DNA of 64,000 nucleotides from contig OZ038436.1 in the NCBI GenBank assembly GCA_964036275.1, positions 1,884,214 to 1,948,213 on the forward strand, read 5' to 3'. The notes under the pieces were generated by a model. The model saw only the letters and a list, made by a program, of their open reading frames with translations, did not search any database and was not told the DNA's origin. Below are positions 12,560 through 25,395 of the stretch, piece after piece. Position numbers and translations under genes: made by a program. Each line of letters begins with the position of its first letter. Within the stretch, counting starts at the first letter, position 1. This stretch comes from Litoditis marina (taxonomy: Eukaryota; Nematoda; Chromadorea; Rhabditida; Rhabditidae).

Positions 12560-14010
12560 GAAAAACTACTTATCTCGCAACAAATTGACGAGAGCAGATG
12601 GTTTTAGAATGTGTTGTGTTATTCATCTCGAACAAGCGCACTGCAGTGTTTCGGTGGGTTTACTTACGCTTCCCAAACTCTTCGGACCAGTATTTCGATG
12701 ACTGAGAAAGATAGAGAACGAGAGAGAGAAAGAGAGAGATATTGAGAGAGAGAAAGAAGGAGAGATAGAGATAGAGAGAGAGAGAGTGTGTGTGTGAGAG
12801 AGAGAGAGAGTGTGTGTGTGCAGATCAGAGAGACGCAGACTGTCATAGTTTATTGCGGTCCGAAACCTGATCGTAGATGATCACAGAAAACCGGCGGGAC
12901 TGTCTCTTTTTATCTCTGACAAGTTGTTGGTTTTAATTTCCTTTGCCGCAACTGGCAACATCACGATGTCCTAAACGTTACTGGATTTTAGCTGTTCCCA
13001 AGATCCCTCTTTTTCAATGATTGCAACTTCGTTCCAGATGCGCACTCATGGTGTTTGTATGCGTGATTTTGAGCAGCTTGAGGGTTTTTTCGGGCAGTCC
13101 CCGGAGTACTCATTGATGTATGTAGAGGTAGGGTTGCAACTCATTCATGACTTTGTTCTTCAAATTCATGACGCATTCATTCGTTTTGATACGATATCAG
13201 TCACATTACAGGTCATGTTCAAATTCGTAGGATAGAGTAGAGAGATTGAAGTGATTTGTACCTTTTCTTCAGAACTCTCGATCAAAAACAAACTTGAATT
13301 CGATTTGCGAGTTCAATGTTTACTTAATTGGTTTTTCTCTAAGTGAGGTACTGCTCGAAAACTCTTTTTTTATCTAAGCGTACGGCCTGAAACATTCAGC
13401 AGTTAGAGTCGGTTATGCTCAACAACGGAGAAAGTGGAAGCATTAGGCAACTTCTCGTCTTTTCCTTAATCTTTTCCTTTATTTTATATTATTGAAAGGA
13501 GCGATCATTATTCCGAGTTCCTACTTCGGCATAAATACAGCGGGCTTGTGAAAAAAGACTTCTCTCGCAACAAATTGAATAGAGAAGATGGCTTTGGAAT
13601 ATGTTGTATTCTTCATCTCGAATAAGCGCACTGCAGTGTTTCGGAGGGTTCACTTACGCTTCTCAAACCGATCGAACCAGTTTTTCTATGCCACACGTAT
13701 TAAAAAAGTACAAAATGTAAAGGTCGTAATATTGTTTATAAAAGTCTGGTACAGTTGCTCTACTTTGGCAGCGTGCCAATGGTATTTTTCACTGTGTTGC
13801 AAGTTTCGAAAATGGTAAAACAATTGATCATGGCTTCTCACTCTCTGGAAGTGCGACAGCTCAGAGTTAGTTGGTGGATTCGGGGAGAGAGTGTGCAGAT
13901 CAGAGAGACGCAGACTGTCTCTGTTTATTTGCGGCCTGAATGATCCCGCTCTCGTAGTTAGCCAATCACAGAAAACAGGCGGAACTGTTTCTTGGAGCAA
14001 AAATAGAACA
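12560..14010 (+). repeat. Diverged tandem duplication of about 1 kb with GA microsatellite
   Basis: Block 12,560-12,705 (TCTCGCAACAAATTGACGAG onward, with GCACTGCAGTGTTTCGG) recurs at 13,563-13,688. Block 12,820-12,930 (CAGATCAGAGAGACGCAGAC onward) recurs at 13,893-13,995. The copy at 13,563-14,035 is the inverse of 38,430-38,900. A (GA)n/(GT)n tract lies at 12,705-12,822. Confidence 0.7.
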
Positions 14011-14212
14011 CTGCCAATTCTTAGTTAGAAGGACGAAAACTATAGCATGATGGGTGTCACCAGCTACACCTACATCCTCTTAAGGACATTATTTCGAAAA
14101 TAGGTATAATGAAGTATTCAGTACTTGCGGATGAAAATTGCAGTGCTGAAATTAAACTCAACTGGAAAAGATTTAAGAACATAGATAGAAATAAGGTGAG
14201 TTCTGTATGTAA

Positions 14213-14456
14213 CCGGGTTTTTTGATAACCTAACCGGTTTTTTGGTAGCCTTTTTCCGGTTACTTCAATAGGTAACCGGTCGGTAACCGAAAATGAAAAA
14301 CCGGTTACCTGTTTTTTTCAACGCAAAATGTGATTTGTACCGTTGTTGGTACGGTAACCGGATTTTTATTTTTAGGTTACCTACCGGTTACCTGGGAGGT
14401 AACCTGTAAAAAGAGTTACAAAAAACCGGTTGGGTTACCTAAAAATCCGGTTAGTT
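14213..14456. mobile_element. Fold-back element made of AACCGGTT/GGTTACC motifs
   Basis: A hairpin of about 244 bp whose two halves are inverted copies. It is dense in AACCGGTT and GGTAACC words (about 15 copies). The right palindrome arm keeps only one half (32,709-32,822), so half was lost there or gained here. It is probably a MITE. AACCGGTT is also the consensus site of Grainyhead/CP2 transcription factors. Confidence 0.6.
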
Positions 14457-15533
14457 GTAGAATTGGCTTAGAAATGGAGCTCATTTTATCATGATTCAGA
14501 ACATAGACTGTTGAAATGGCTGAACCTCTTCTCATGAAGGAGACCAAAAGACGTAAACAGTTACAACCAATTAGTTCACGTCGGATGAAAATTCTGTTAT
14601 GACAGCACTAGCTCATCTGTGAACCAAAGAATATACCTCGATCCGTTCATTTTTCGCGGAATATGATGTCCGAGCAATGTTTGTGGCAGTCCAACGTTTC
14701 GCAACTTATATATAGTTGGAGTGACAGATACGAGACTAATTGGCATCAGATTTATCGTGAAATACAAAATAACCAGGATATTTCATATTTATTCAGATTT
14801 CCAGTGTATTAATTCAGATTTGTAGGTGTTCATTCAATTGAAATAATCCTCTAGACGCGCGCAAAACAATAATGATAATAAACATTAATATTGTTAGTAC
14901 CAGTAGCAGGATCAGTAGGAGATGAATACAGCTGGGTTGTAATCCTAGAACTCCTAGAAAAATAAACTATTCTGACTTTACCACGAGCTGAGAGAGAATC
15001 AAAACTCAAGAACGCGTTAGGTATTAATACGGAGCGTGCAGCATTCGTGTGGTAAACCCAATAAAAAACTCGCCTTACATTAATTATATGCGAAAGACTA
15101 TTTTTATCCGTAGTTTACACCAACCGTCGAGTAATGTCGCCATTTTCCCCATAAAGACAGCAGAGGGTTCGATTGATCGAGCGATGCGGGGCGAGCGATC
15201 GTTGATTATTTGCCAACAGGCGAGAGAGGGTGTAGATCAATGATACACCGACTGGCTGGCCCCTCTTCAAACCCCGCCCCTTACAAACTCGATGGTACGG
15301 TGTCCACAACGGTTTGACAAATCCTATACCACAGATTACTTGTTCAGTTTGGAGTTTTTGGTGGGCATGCAACATTTGTGTGTTCTACGAAAATGTGAAA
15401 CCTGAACAACAGGTTTTCTCGTTTTATGGATAATTGTGAATTGAGATTTCAGACTCATTCAATCCATATTAATTAACTTCTAGAAGACGTCATCATAAAT
15501 CATACTGATTAGATAACGTCAACGGCAAACATC

Positions 15534-15935
15534 AAACCGCTTCAGAACAGACAGTGTTGATATTAGAGTTGCTGTACGAGTTCAAAATTTCGCGAAATTT
15601 TTGATTCTTTCGAGGTTCAACTCAGTTGTTCGAGTCGATTCGATTTTCATGACCTAGTTGAGATGCAATATTTTCTAACGATTCAATAAAACTTTCGCAT
15701 TCTCAACTGGATAACTGGAATGGTTAAGATATGATAAGGAGAAAGCTTCATCATACTTTATATTTGTGAGCGGCTCCAAAATTGTTAATGAAGAAGGTGA
15801 CCCCCTTTCATCATAAACATTTGAACAGAGAGTTAGTTCAGTTGGGAAATGTTAAAACTGTATCATCTCTTTCTCCCATGTCGATATGAAAACACAAAAC
15901 AAACACATCAAAAACCTACACCTGAACATAATTCT
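15534..15935 (+). repeat. 402-bp direct repeat, copy A
   Basis: Runs from AAACCGCTTCAGAACAGACA to CCTGAACATAATTCT. It is nearly identical to 18,114-18,517. The right palindrome arm has a single copy (28,605-29,394 inverted, interrupted by a 372-bp MITE). The left flank of copy A matches the right-arm flank, so A carries the original left junction. Confidence 0.9.
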
Positions 15936-18113
15936 TGTTCGACAGTCAGTGGAAAACTGCCTATTACTATTTCAATACTATTGCCACGCGGAGTTAACTA
16001 TATAATATAATAAGTTTCTGATTAATATTCTTACCACATGCGAGAACTAGGAGAGAAACATAGGGGAGACATGTCATAGAGAAACTGTATTCATAGTAGA
16101 ACATAACAAGTTAGCAATACAAGTTTATTATAATATAAATAATTATACGAGTAGTTATCTATGAGAGATAACCGGAGAGAGCGAGTAGACCAGAGCGTAT
16201 CCCATGGTCAGTGTAAGTTGAAGAGTGAGCTTCTCCTGTCTTCTTTCCACGTGCCAACACTGCATTAACATGTCTGGCGCTCACGTGCGCAGTTGCTATG
16301 CTAATCACCTGCGCCCGTGCAATATGCCAAGTTTAGGCTATGCCGAACACTCCCAACTTTGAAAAATTTTCGCCGAAGGGAGAAAAAACCTGAACTCTGA
16401 AAAAAAGATTAGTTCATCTAATAGAAAATAGGGAGTAGTTGGACTGGTTCGAATGGAATGAGAATACACTGTAATGATAGGGTATTGCGGTGGCTAAAAA
16501 CTGACTTTCTCACTGAGTGGTATTTCTGTGACAGACAAATGTATCAGTGGATAGTAAGTAGTGTATTCTAAAAGCCAAATAGGTTTTGTTCCTGTTAGCA
16601 CAGAAATACAATATATCGGGTCGATATTTATCGAGAATGTGTCCTCTCGTCACTAACTGGTTCGAGTGCTGGCAAATAGTTAGAATTAGGCTGAATTTCG
16701 AACTCGGTGGGAGGAAGAACATATGTGTAGGGAAAACACGAATTGGCGTTGTGGGTAATAATCGGTAGTTAGCAAATAATGAGGTGGTTGATCCAAACTA
16801 CAAATATTCATAAGCATGAAACTCACGTATTCCCTTGATCCACCAATCCTGTCAATCCAACATCATTCCACGTTAGTCCATGCAGACACCAGTCCAATAA
16901 TCGAAATAACGCTGAAATCTCCTTCGGAAAACTGCTGGTTACTGTTACTTATTGTGGATTTAAGTTGATATGTGTGAATTGTTTGCATAATGTGAATAAA
17001 CAACCACTTTTCGTTGATATTTCTCAGGATACAATAGATATAGGGAGTGACCAAAGATTCATTGTAGTTTGAGTTTGACATGTCCTTATTTACAAGTTTT
17101 GACCGAAAGGCTGTGGAATCGAACTACAAACACAACCGAAGGGCGCAACACTCAATTTGGGCTTGCACGAACTCTATAGCGCATATTTGATTCAAATGTT
17201 TCAGTGTGTTGTGAACAATTGATAGAACTTCTTTTGGCTTTCCATGAGGGATTTAGTAGGGCTAGTGTGTTGAATGTGATTGATGGACTGGATAATGACT
17301 CTGCTTGAAAAAGGATCTTTGAAATTTATTTGGCGAGGAATTAAACATCAGAAATACAATGTTTTGGAAGCGGTATGCTTGGATGGATTAGATGGAATAG
17401 TCTCTTGAATTGGTGCTTTATTTGCATTATAAAAACCTGCAGGAAACACTATATACGAGAAAAACCTTTTCTCAGGTTCTAAACTCGGTTATTGAGCTGG
17501 CGCTTATTCTTGTTATACAGAACCAAATTGCATAATGTATGACCGTTAGGGACTTTATAGCATTAAAAATTGGCACATAGTCGGGATATAAGTTGAATAC
17601 GATGACTGATGTTTGCCAGATTCAAAGGGATTGAAAGACACCAAACAATTGCGACGTACCTTCATGAAACTCCAGATCGCGCCGGTGACTTCTATAGTAG
17701 TTCGTTTTCAACTTCAGCTTCCGCGCATCTTTTCACATTTGCTCTTCGGAAGATGGAGACAGGCCGGATTAGAGTAGTTTTTTTTCCATCCCTTACCTCG
17801 TCATTTCTTAATATATCATCTAATGTGACATTTGAGTTGAGGATGTATTGCACAGACTTCAATGGAGTTTTTTGGAATTTGTGGTGGATTTCATTTAAGA
17901 ATAGGGAATGGTGGACTTTTGCAGGACTTCATTGCTCACGAATTATATGATGTCGTTTTGTACTTTTTGATGAAACATCCGTGGCAGCAAATGTATGGTA
18001 GACTACTTTTGAAAGTATATATGAGTCAATCAACAAAGAAAGAGAAAGCTGGATGATTGGGATGTGTGAAAACGGAGTGGACTTGGGGAACAACACAAAG
18101 TGGTGAAACCATT
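15936..18113. mobile_element. 2,178-bp insertion between 402-bp direct repeats
   Basis: This stretch is absent from the right palindrome arm. It has no terminal inverted repeats and no recognisable long ORF; its longest frame is 113 codons at 17,609-17,950 and looks like chance. The flanking 402-bp repeats could be its LTRs, with a solo LTR in the other arm, but they do not have TG...CA ends. They could also be a target duplication. Class unknown. Confidence 0.55.
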
Positions 18114-18517
18114 AAACCGCTTCAGAACAGACAGTGTTGATATTAGAGTTGCTGTACGAGTTCAAAATTTCGCGAAATTTTTGATTCTTTCGAGGTTCAA
18201 CTCAGTTGTTCGAGTCGATTCGATTTTCATGACCTAGTTGAGATGCAATATTTTCTAACGATTCAATAAAACTTTCGCATTCTCAACTGGATAACTGGAA
18301 TGGTTAAGATATGATAAGGAGAAAGCTTCATATTACTTTATATTTGTGAGCGGCTCCAAAATTGTTAATGAAGAAGGTGACCCCCTTTCATCATAAACAT
18401 TTGAACAGAGAGTTAGTTCAGTTGAGAAATGTTAAAACTGTATCATCTCTCTTTCTTCCATGTCGATATGAAAACACAAAACAAACACATCAAAAACATA
18501 CACCTGAACATAATTCT
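18114..18517 (+). repeat. 402-bp direct repeat, copy B
   Basis: Nearly identical to 15,534-15,935. Its right flank (ATTTGTCGTTGACCAGAAGA) matches the single copy in the right palindrome arm, so B carries the original right junction. Confidence 0.9.
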
Positions 18518-19494
18518 ATTTGTCGTTGACCAGAAGACTATTTGTTAGCTTAATACAACAATGAGTGCAGTTGAGGTTATGAAGAAGATGTGAAACCTGC
18601 ACTTGCGCCAAACGATCGCGTTACGAAACATTTATATTATAGCGTATTATAGCGTCCGGAAAAGGCAATATGTCATATTGGTTGAACGATGCAGAGCGAG
18701 CAGTCGTTGATCACTTGTCAGCATTTGAGAGTGTGTGTACATCAAAGATAAGCAGACGAAATGCGCCCCATCCAAACCTTGCCCCATCCGAAGTTGATGG
18801 TAAGGTGTCCACATCGGTCATGTAGTCAACTAGATCGCAGAGTGCCAGAACATCCGTCACTGAAACGATAACATTTTGGTGCGAAAAGTTCTATGAGATT
18901 GCATGAACCACAATATATCATTTTACACACTATAACCAATGTTTCACTCTCAAAATGCTATTTCTACAGAGAAGTAGATTTGATTTGATGGAAATTCCAA
19001 GGCGGGAAGAATTTCCATAAACAAAAATCGAATTCTGCCTGAGCTATTTTTTTGCTGTTCTGATGTGTTTTAGGTCTGATTTCGGTGAGCTTTTGATGCA
19101 GTTAAGAGGTTTGTGAGCTATGTCACAACTATTATTCCGTCCAACCAGTTAACTTTTTATGCAGAAAACGCTCCAGTAACCATACACCTGCCATAAAACT
19201 AGTCTCTTTTCGGTACTTCAAATAATTTATATTTTCCCGATATTTGTTCACTATATTCCGCATATTTGTCCACCACGTGCACGTATTATGAACCCAGCCA
19301 TAGAGACATAGAATTATATCTGATAATAGTTTCTCATTGGCTACACGGAAACGATTACGGGGTGATTTTTAAAACTATTCCAAGTGAAATCTATTTCGCT
19401 CGAAGAATACATGAAAGCACGTAATTCATTTGTCCTATGAATGGTACACAGGCGAATGCGGCGGCAGGAACAGGATCACTTAATGAGATGGGGC

Positions 19495-19520
19495 TATATA
19501 GAGAGCGTGCAACATTTGAG
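19495..19520 (+). promoter_or_regulatory. TATA + GTGCAACATTTGAGT motif (possible core promoter)
   Basis: TATATA is followed 11 bp later (start to start) by GTGCAACATTTGAGT. The same arrangement recurs inverted at 25,369-25,395, in each array unit (41,972-41,998 and its three copies), and at 61,684-61,710. Function is inferred only from recurrence and the TATA box. Confidence 0.35.
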
Positions 19521-20171
19521 TACTGTACGGCATGAATGGCTGCGCGCAAACCTTTTCACACGAAAAATAGCACTACTTGTCAGATATCACGAAGAGTGAG
19601 GTGATCACTTTCATTCCCAACAGGAACATTCGTTCACGAGCAGTTATCGCTTTAAGAAGATACTAGCAAGTCACTGAATGAATGCCATTGAAACATTTGA
19701 TTGTCCAATATGATGTATTCTATGAAGGAGAGGGCCAAGAATAACTCACTAGAGGTGTTACTAGAAAGATCTGTGTGATACTTGATGATTACCGCCTCGT
19801 AAGAAGGTGAGATGAATGAATAAATAAGTAAATGTGAAAATTTCAAAATCTTCAAAGACGCTACCATGAATTCTAAAGAGGAGACGACATCAACAGTAAA
19901 AGAAGCAAGTTTTTCGAAATGTAAAAGTAAATACTAGTGATTGTTTTTTCATTGAGGACTTTTTGTAATTTTAATAAAATTTAGTGATCAAAAAACACTC
20001 TGGAGGCCTGAAACCGAAGTTCATTGCATTTCAACGTTGCATGGTGTTGGTGAATATAAAGGCGACTCCCGTTGGTAGAGTTGTTTCAGCTATCCTGTAC
20101 CTGTACGGAAGGAAAATAGACTTCGATCAGCAAAACACTGATTTCAGAATTTATCATTTCATATACCACTA

Positions 20172-20381
20172 ATGACTGTGGGAAACTTCAGTAATTGTTA
20201 TGTTGAAAGATTCTACAATAAAACAGATCAGATCCCGCCCGAGACTGGTTCTTTTATTGTCAATTCGAGGATGTATTTTGGTATTCGAACGAAATTCAAA
20301 GTGCCGGATGAAAATAACCACGAGCCTCTAATGAAGCCAATTACATTATTTGTCAGATATTCCCTGAACAGTTTTTCATAG
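20172..20381 (+). pseudogene. Possible Polinton-like capsid N-terminal remnant (left arm)
   Basis: An ATG-started frame of 69 codons. It contains IPPETGSFIV, SRMYFGIRTKFKVPDE and MKPITLFVRYSLNSF. The pattern of a short turn, an 'xSRxYxxIxxKxxxPD' strand and 'xPIxLFxxSLxSxF' resembles the start of double-jelly-roll major capsid proteins of Polintons. I recognise it only as a pattern. A TAG ends it, while the same frame in the right arm continues for about 23 more residues, so the ancestral frame was longer. A Polinton-type protease lies 13 kb away. Alternative: an unrelated transposon frame. Confidence 0.3.
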
Positions 20382-21887
20382 AGTTAAATGTTCTTCGCAC
20401 GACACGATTACGTAGACCACTCGAGCGTTGTACGCATTCTATTTCAGTGAGCTACACCGTTAATAGCAATGAATAGGTGGTTTTCGTTCACGATACCGAT
20501 AATACTAACAAGCCTTCCAAAAAACATGGTTCCCTTTATTATCCATTTGTTCCATCTTATATAGGATTCTTTTGTAGCTTAAATACTTTTCACTAGCTTT
20601 TTGCTACAGAAAAGAAGATACCGCGAGAACGCAAGATAATGTGATAAAAAACTTAACACGGTCGAATGTTTTGGGTCAGCATTAAGAATAGAAGACTTCT
20701 TCGAGCAGTATTGGTCAGAATTCTTGCTTAGATATAATCATAAACCATACATTCTACTTTTGAATGTGCCCACCTAACCAATTTGGTATCTCTCCAAATA
20801 TACGGTAAAATGCATATACTCGGTTTACGAAGCGAGTTATCCCCATTTTTACAGAGTTTTTTTTTGTACATGCTGTATCATATTTTGGGAAGAACATCCC
20901 TAGTATTCATTCGGTAATAGTAGAATCTGAAATCAGGAAGAACAATCATCTTCCATAATCGTTACTCACTGTACCACAGTATCTGCTTTCGTGAGAGACT
21001 GTAATTCTTATTTGAAATTGCATAGCCCTATATTTACTCGTTCTCAAAAATTGTATCCTGAAAATATCCGTATACTGAGCCAAATGAGCTATTTGAGCTC
21101 AGTGAACTTCTGGGGGAAATTGTGACAAGTAAAAGTTTCGGGAAAGCTCTGAGACTTCAATACGTCGTGCTCTACTCCTACTAATCTCCAAGAAAGTGTT
21201 TTCCAGAACGTATTTTTCAATTCTAAAACACGGAAACAACTTTTTAAATGTTTTGCTGCGTACTGTATTGGTGAAAGAAGTGAAACAACGTATGAATTTT
21301 GTGCTATTACCAAGTTTCTCTCCTGAATGGCAATTTTTCTAGCATTCAGACTTTTTCTTCAGGAGTTACAGCAACTTTTTGTTCACAGTTGACGTGGATT
21401 GTTAAAAATTCCAACGACCAATAAAAGTTTCGCTCGGTGGCGTTACGAAAAATACAAATTCTAATGGGGCTGAGTGTTTCATTGTCTCTATGTAATGGCG
21501 AATAAGAGTCCGATTTGATATTCGGTGTATATGTGCATTTTTGCAAATTCAGTAAGATGTATTTCTTGAACGAAATGTGCTCCAAAGGGAAGTTGTTGTA
21601 TCCCACTGAATGGGCCGGTTTTGGTCAGTTTCAAGATTCAAATGTCTGCAAAACCTCACAGACACACAAAACCAACCAATCCATCCAGTTTTAAACTCTG
21701 CGTCTTCTCTATTTTTTCGAAAATGTCGCACAATTGAAGTTGCGTACGAAACGGTAACCTTGTTGTTTTAATTACAAACACCTGCTCACAAAAAAGAGGA
21801 GGAAAGTACCGTGGGACGAGAAAAGTAATAAAATATATAGAAATGGCGAAAAAGAATCAAAACAGCTTGTTACGGACTTTCTGTGGA

Positions 21888-22217
21888 CAAGTGGGGGACC
21901 AGGAACTGTGTGAGTTCTGTTCGGATTCACCGTTTTCAGCAAAAAGCGAACGATATGATGTTGTGAATGAGTGTGCAACACAAATAGAACAATACATTTT
22001 TTTGCACAACGGTTCATAAAAAAACAATTGGAAAAAAAATGTAATTTCAGTGTGAAAGTGCATAGTGGATTCACGTAAGTACGTTGTGAACCGTTGTGCA
22101 AACAAATTTATTGTTCTATTTTTGTTGCACACTCATTCACAACATCATCTCGTTTGCTTTTTTCTGAAAACTGTGAATCCGAACAGAACTCACACACTTC
22201 CTGGTCCCCCACTTTTT
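21888..22217. mobile_element. Fold-back element at the palindrome centre
   Basis: Arms of about 137 bp (21,888-22,025 and 22,080-22,217) are inverted copies. Outer ends are GTGGGGGACCAGGAA and the matching TTCCTGGTCCCCCAC, with a 55-bp spacer. Likely a MITE. I found no clear target duplication. Confidence 0.7.
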
Positions 22218-22259
22218 ACGAATTTTTATTGTATTCATAATGTACTGGGAGTTCGCAAA

Positions 22260-23045
22260 AATTAATTTACCCCACCGTGAATAACTACGGAAATTCAAGA
22301 CATAGTTATTCTGTGATACAGAGTTTCACATTACAATTTAAATTCAACTATATTTCTTGTACATTTGTAATCGATTTGGGATCAAAATACCACAAACCGT
22401 GGTCTTAAACTAAGTGAGTGGAATTGCTACAGCTCAACGTTGCACCGCCTATACTAAACGAGTACGAGATCAAGCAACATCGATATATGACGGTTTGACT
22501 CTGTTTGACTAATATGTATTTTATTTTGAGTCTTCACCTTCATTTTGAAACTTGAAATACGATAAGCTGATAAACCGAGGAAGGTTATTGTGTTTTATTT
22601 CATTTTGTCTCTTATATCTAAAACATTTCTCATAATAAAGTATATTTGAGTAACCAGTTTTGTGAAAAAGTTTTGTAACGTAATTCTCCTAACCAGTTTT
22701 GTAGAGTTTTGTAAAGTGAAAACCAAACCATAGCTACCAACATCAAATTTGGGTGTCGCGCTACCTTTGGGGTTCACGTATATGGGTCAATTCTTAGCCA
22801 TTACTGTACAGTAGTTTTTAGAACCTATGCAGACATGAGACGGAAGACGTGAGACTGGGGACGAATGAAATTTTTCATAACGACTAGGTACACAACTGTT
22901 TCAAACTTGCCCTCGAAAACCCCTCGAAAAGTGGCGAAAAAGTTATCTAGTTTGAACGAAGAGTTGAATGAATTTTTGAAACCAAAGTACCAGTCAATGG
23001 TGTAACGAAAAAAGAGCTCATCACTTTAACGTAACAAGCAGTTTC
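22260..23045 (+). repeat. Central spacer of the giant palindrome
   Basis: About 22,560-23,045 is a direct diverged copy of about 38,990-39,380 and an inverted copy of 12,290-12,500. About 22,433-22,455 carries an inverted GTGCAACGTTGAG-type motif with a nearby TATA-like word. No intact gene is seen. Confidence 0.6.
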
Positions 23046-24452
23046 GATTTCTCTTTTTGCCATTTTTATACAATTGATTCCTTTTCTCGTCCCGCGGTGA
23101 TTTCCTCCTCTTTTTTGTGAGCAGGTGTTTGTAATTAAAACAACAAGGTTACCGTTTCGTACGCAACTTCACTTGTGCGACATTTTTGGAAAAACAGAGA
23201 AGATGGATAATTGAAAACTAGATGAACTGGTCGGGTTTGTGTGTCTGTAAGGTTCTGCAGACATTTGAATCTTGAAACTGATCAAAAACGCCCCATTCAG
23301 TGGGATACAACAACTTCCCTTTGGAGCACATTTCGTTCAAGAAATACATCTTACTGAATCTGCAAAAAATGCACTCCGAGTATCAAATCGGACTCTGACT
23401 CGTCATTACATAGAGACAATGAAACACTCAGGCCGATAATGGTTTTGTATTTTTCGTTACGCAACCAAGCGAAACTTTTATTGGTCGTTGGAATTTTAAA
23501 CAATCTACTTTAACTGTGAAAAAAACGTTGCTGTAACTCCTGAAGAAAAAGTCTGAATGCTAGAAAATTTGCCATTCTGGAACGAGGTAATAGCACAAAA
23601 TTCATACGTTGTTTCACTTGTTTCACCAATACAGTACGCAGCAAAACATTTGAAAAGTTGTTTCCGTGTTTGAAAATTAAAAAATACGATCTGGAAAACA
23701 CTTTCTTGGAGATTAGTAGGAGTAGAGCACGACGTATTGAAGTCTCAGAACTTTCCCGAAACTTTTACTTGTCACAATTCCCCCCAGAAGTTCACTGAGC
23801 TCAAATAGCTTATTTGGCTCAGTATATTAGATATTTTCAGGACACAATTCTTGAGAACGAGTAAATATAGGGCTAGACCATTTCAAATAAGAATTGCAGT
23901 CTCTCACAAAAGCAGATAGTGTGGTACGGTAAAGTGAGGTACGATTATGGAAGATGATTGTTCTTCCAGACTATCTTTCAGATTTTACTATTACCGAATG
24001 AATACTAGGGATGTTCTTCCCAAAATATGATACAGCATGTACAAAAAAAACTCTGTAAAATTGGGGATAACTCGCTTCGTAAACCGAGTATATGCATTTT
24101 ACCGTATATTTGGAGAGATACCAAATTGGCTAGGTGGGCACATTCAAAAGTAGAATGTATGGTTTATGATTATATCTAAACAAGAATTCTGACCAATACT
24201 GCTCGAAGAAGTCTTCTATTCTTAATGCTGACCCAAAACATTCGACCGTGTTAAGTTTTTTATCACATTATCTTGCGTTCTCGCGGTATCTTCTTTTCTG
24301 TAGCAAAAAGCTAGTAAAAAGTATTTAAACTACAAAAGAATCCTATATAAGATGAAACAAATGGATAATAAAGGGAACCATGTTTTTTGGAAGGCGTATT
24401 AGTAGTATCGGTATCGTGAACGAAAACCACCTATTGCTATTAACGGTGTAGC

Positions 24453-24701
24453 TCACTGAAATAGAATGCGTACAACGCTCGAGTGGTCTACGTAATCGCG
24501 TCGTACGAAAAACATTTCACTCGATGAAAAACTGTTCAGGGAATATCTGACAAATAATGTAATTGGCTTCATTAGAGGCTCGTGGTTATTTTCATCCGGC
24601 ACTTTGAATTTCGTTCGAATACCAAAATACATTCTCGATTTGACAATAAAAGAACCAGTCTCGGGCGGGATCTGATCTGTTTTATTGTAGAATCTTTCCA
24701 C
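24453..24701 (-). pseudogene. Possible Polinton-like capsid remnant (right arm copy)
   Basis: The mirror of 20,172-20,381, on the minus strand. Upstream, a TAA replaces the codon after the third residue. Downstream the frame stays open past the left arm's TAG. The two arms carry different lesions in the same reading frame, which suggests the frame was once coding and decayed independently after duplication. Function as uncertain as for the left copy. Confidence 0.3.
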
Positions 24702-25368
24702 ATAACAATTACTGAAGTTTTACACAGTCATTAGTGGTATATGAAAAGATGAATTCGAAAATCAGTGTTTTGCTAATCGAAATCTTTTTTTTCGTAGACG
24801 ATAGCTGAAACAACTCTACCAACGGGACTCGTCTTTATGTTTACCATGCAACGTAGGAATGCAATGAACTTCGGTTTTAGGCCTCCAGGGTGTTTTTCGT
24901 TCACTAAATTTTATTAAAATTACAATAAAGTCCTCAATGAAAAAACAATCACTAGTATTTACTTTTACATTTCGAAAAACTTGCTGCTTTTACTGTTGAT
25001 GTCGTCTCCTCTTCAGAATTCATGATAGCGTCTTTGAAAATTTTAAAATTTTCACATTTACATATTTATTCATTCATCTCACCTTCTTACGAGGCGGTAA
25101 TCATCAAGTATCACACAGCTCTTTCTAGTAACACCTCTAGTGAGTGGTTCTTGGCCCTCTCCTCTATAGAATACATCATATTGGACAATCAAATGTTTCA
25201 ATGGCATTCATTCAGTGACTTGCGAGTATCTTCTTAAAGCGATAACTGCTCGTGAACGAATGTTCCTATTGGGAATGAAAGTGATCACCTCACTCTTCGT
25301 GATATCTGACAAGTAGTGCTATTTTTCGTGTGAAAAAGGTTTGCGCGCAGCCATTCATGCCGTACAAT

Positions 25369-25395
25369 ACTCAAATGTTGCACGCTCTCTATATA
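25369..25395 (-). promoter_or_regulatory. TATA + GTGCAACATTTGAGT motif, inverted copy
   Basis: The palindrome mirror of 19,495-19,520: ACTCAAATGTTGCAC followed by TATATA-type sequence. Both the motif and its spacing are preserved. Confidence 0.35.

Larger units (their letters stand above)
14035..21858 (+). repeat. Left arm of giant imperfect palindrome
   Basis: The sequence reads as the reverse complement of 23,046-32,998 in the same order. Matching anchors: 14,580 with 32,690, 15,060 with 32,215, 18,600 with 28,520, 20,880 with 24,040, and 21,780 with 23,140. The arm contains one large insertion (15,936-18,113) that is absent from the right arm. Divergence is modest, with scattered substitutions and small indels. 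The palindrome could be the inverted termini of a very large element or an inverted segmental duplication. Confidence 0.85.

Noticed and set aside
17609..17950. 113-codon frame in the 2.18-kb insertion
   Set aside because: No family resemblance, skewed composition and no conserved copy to compare.
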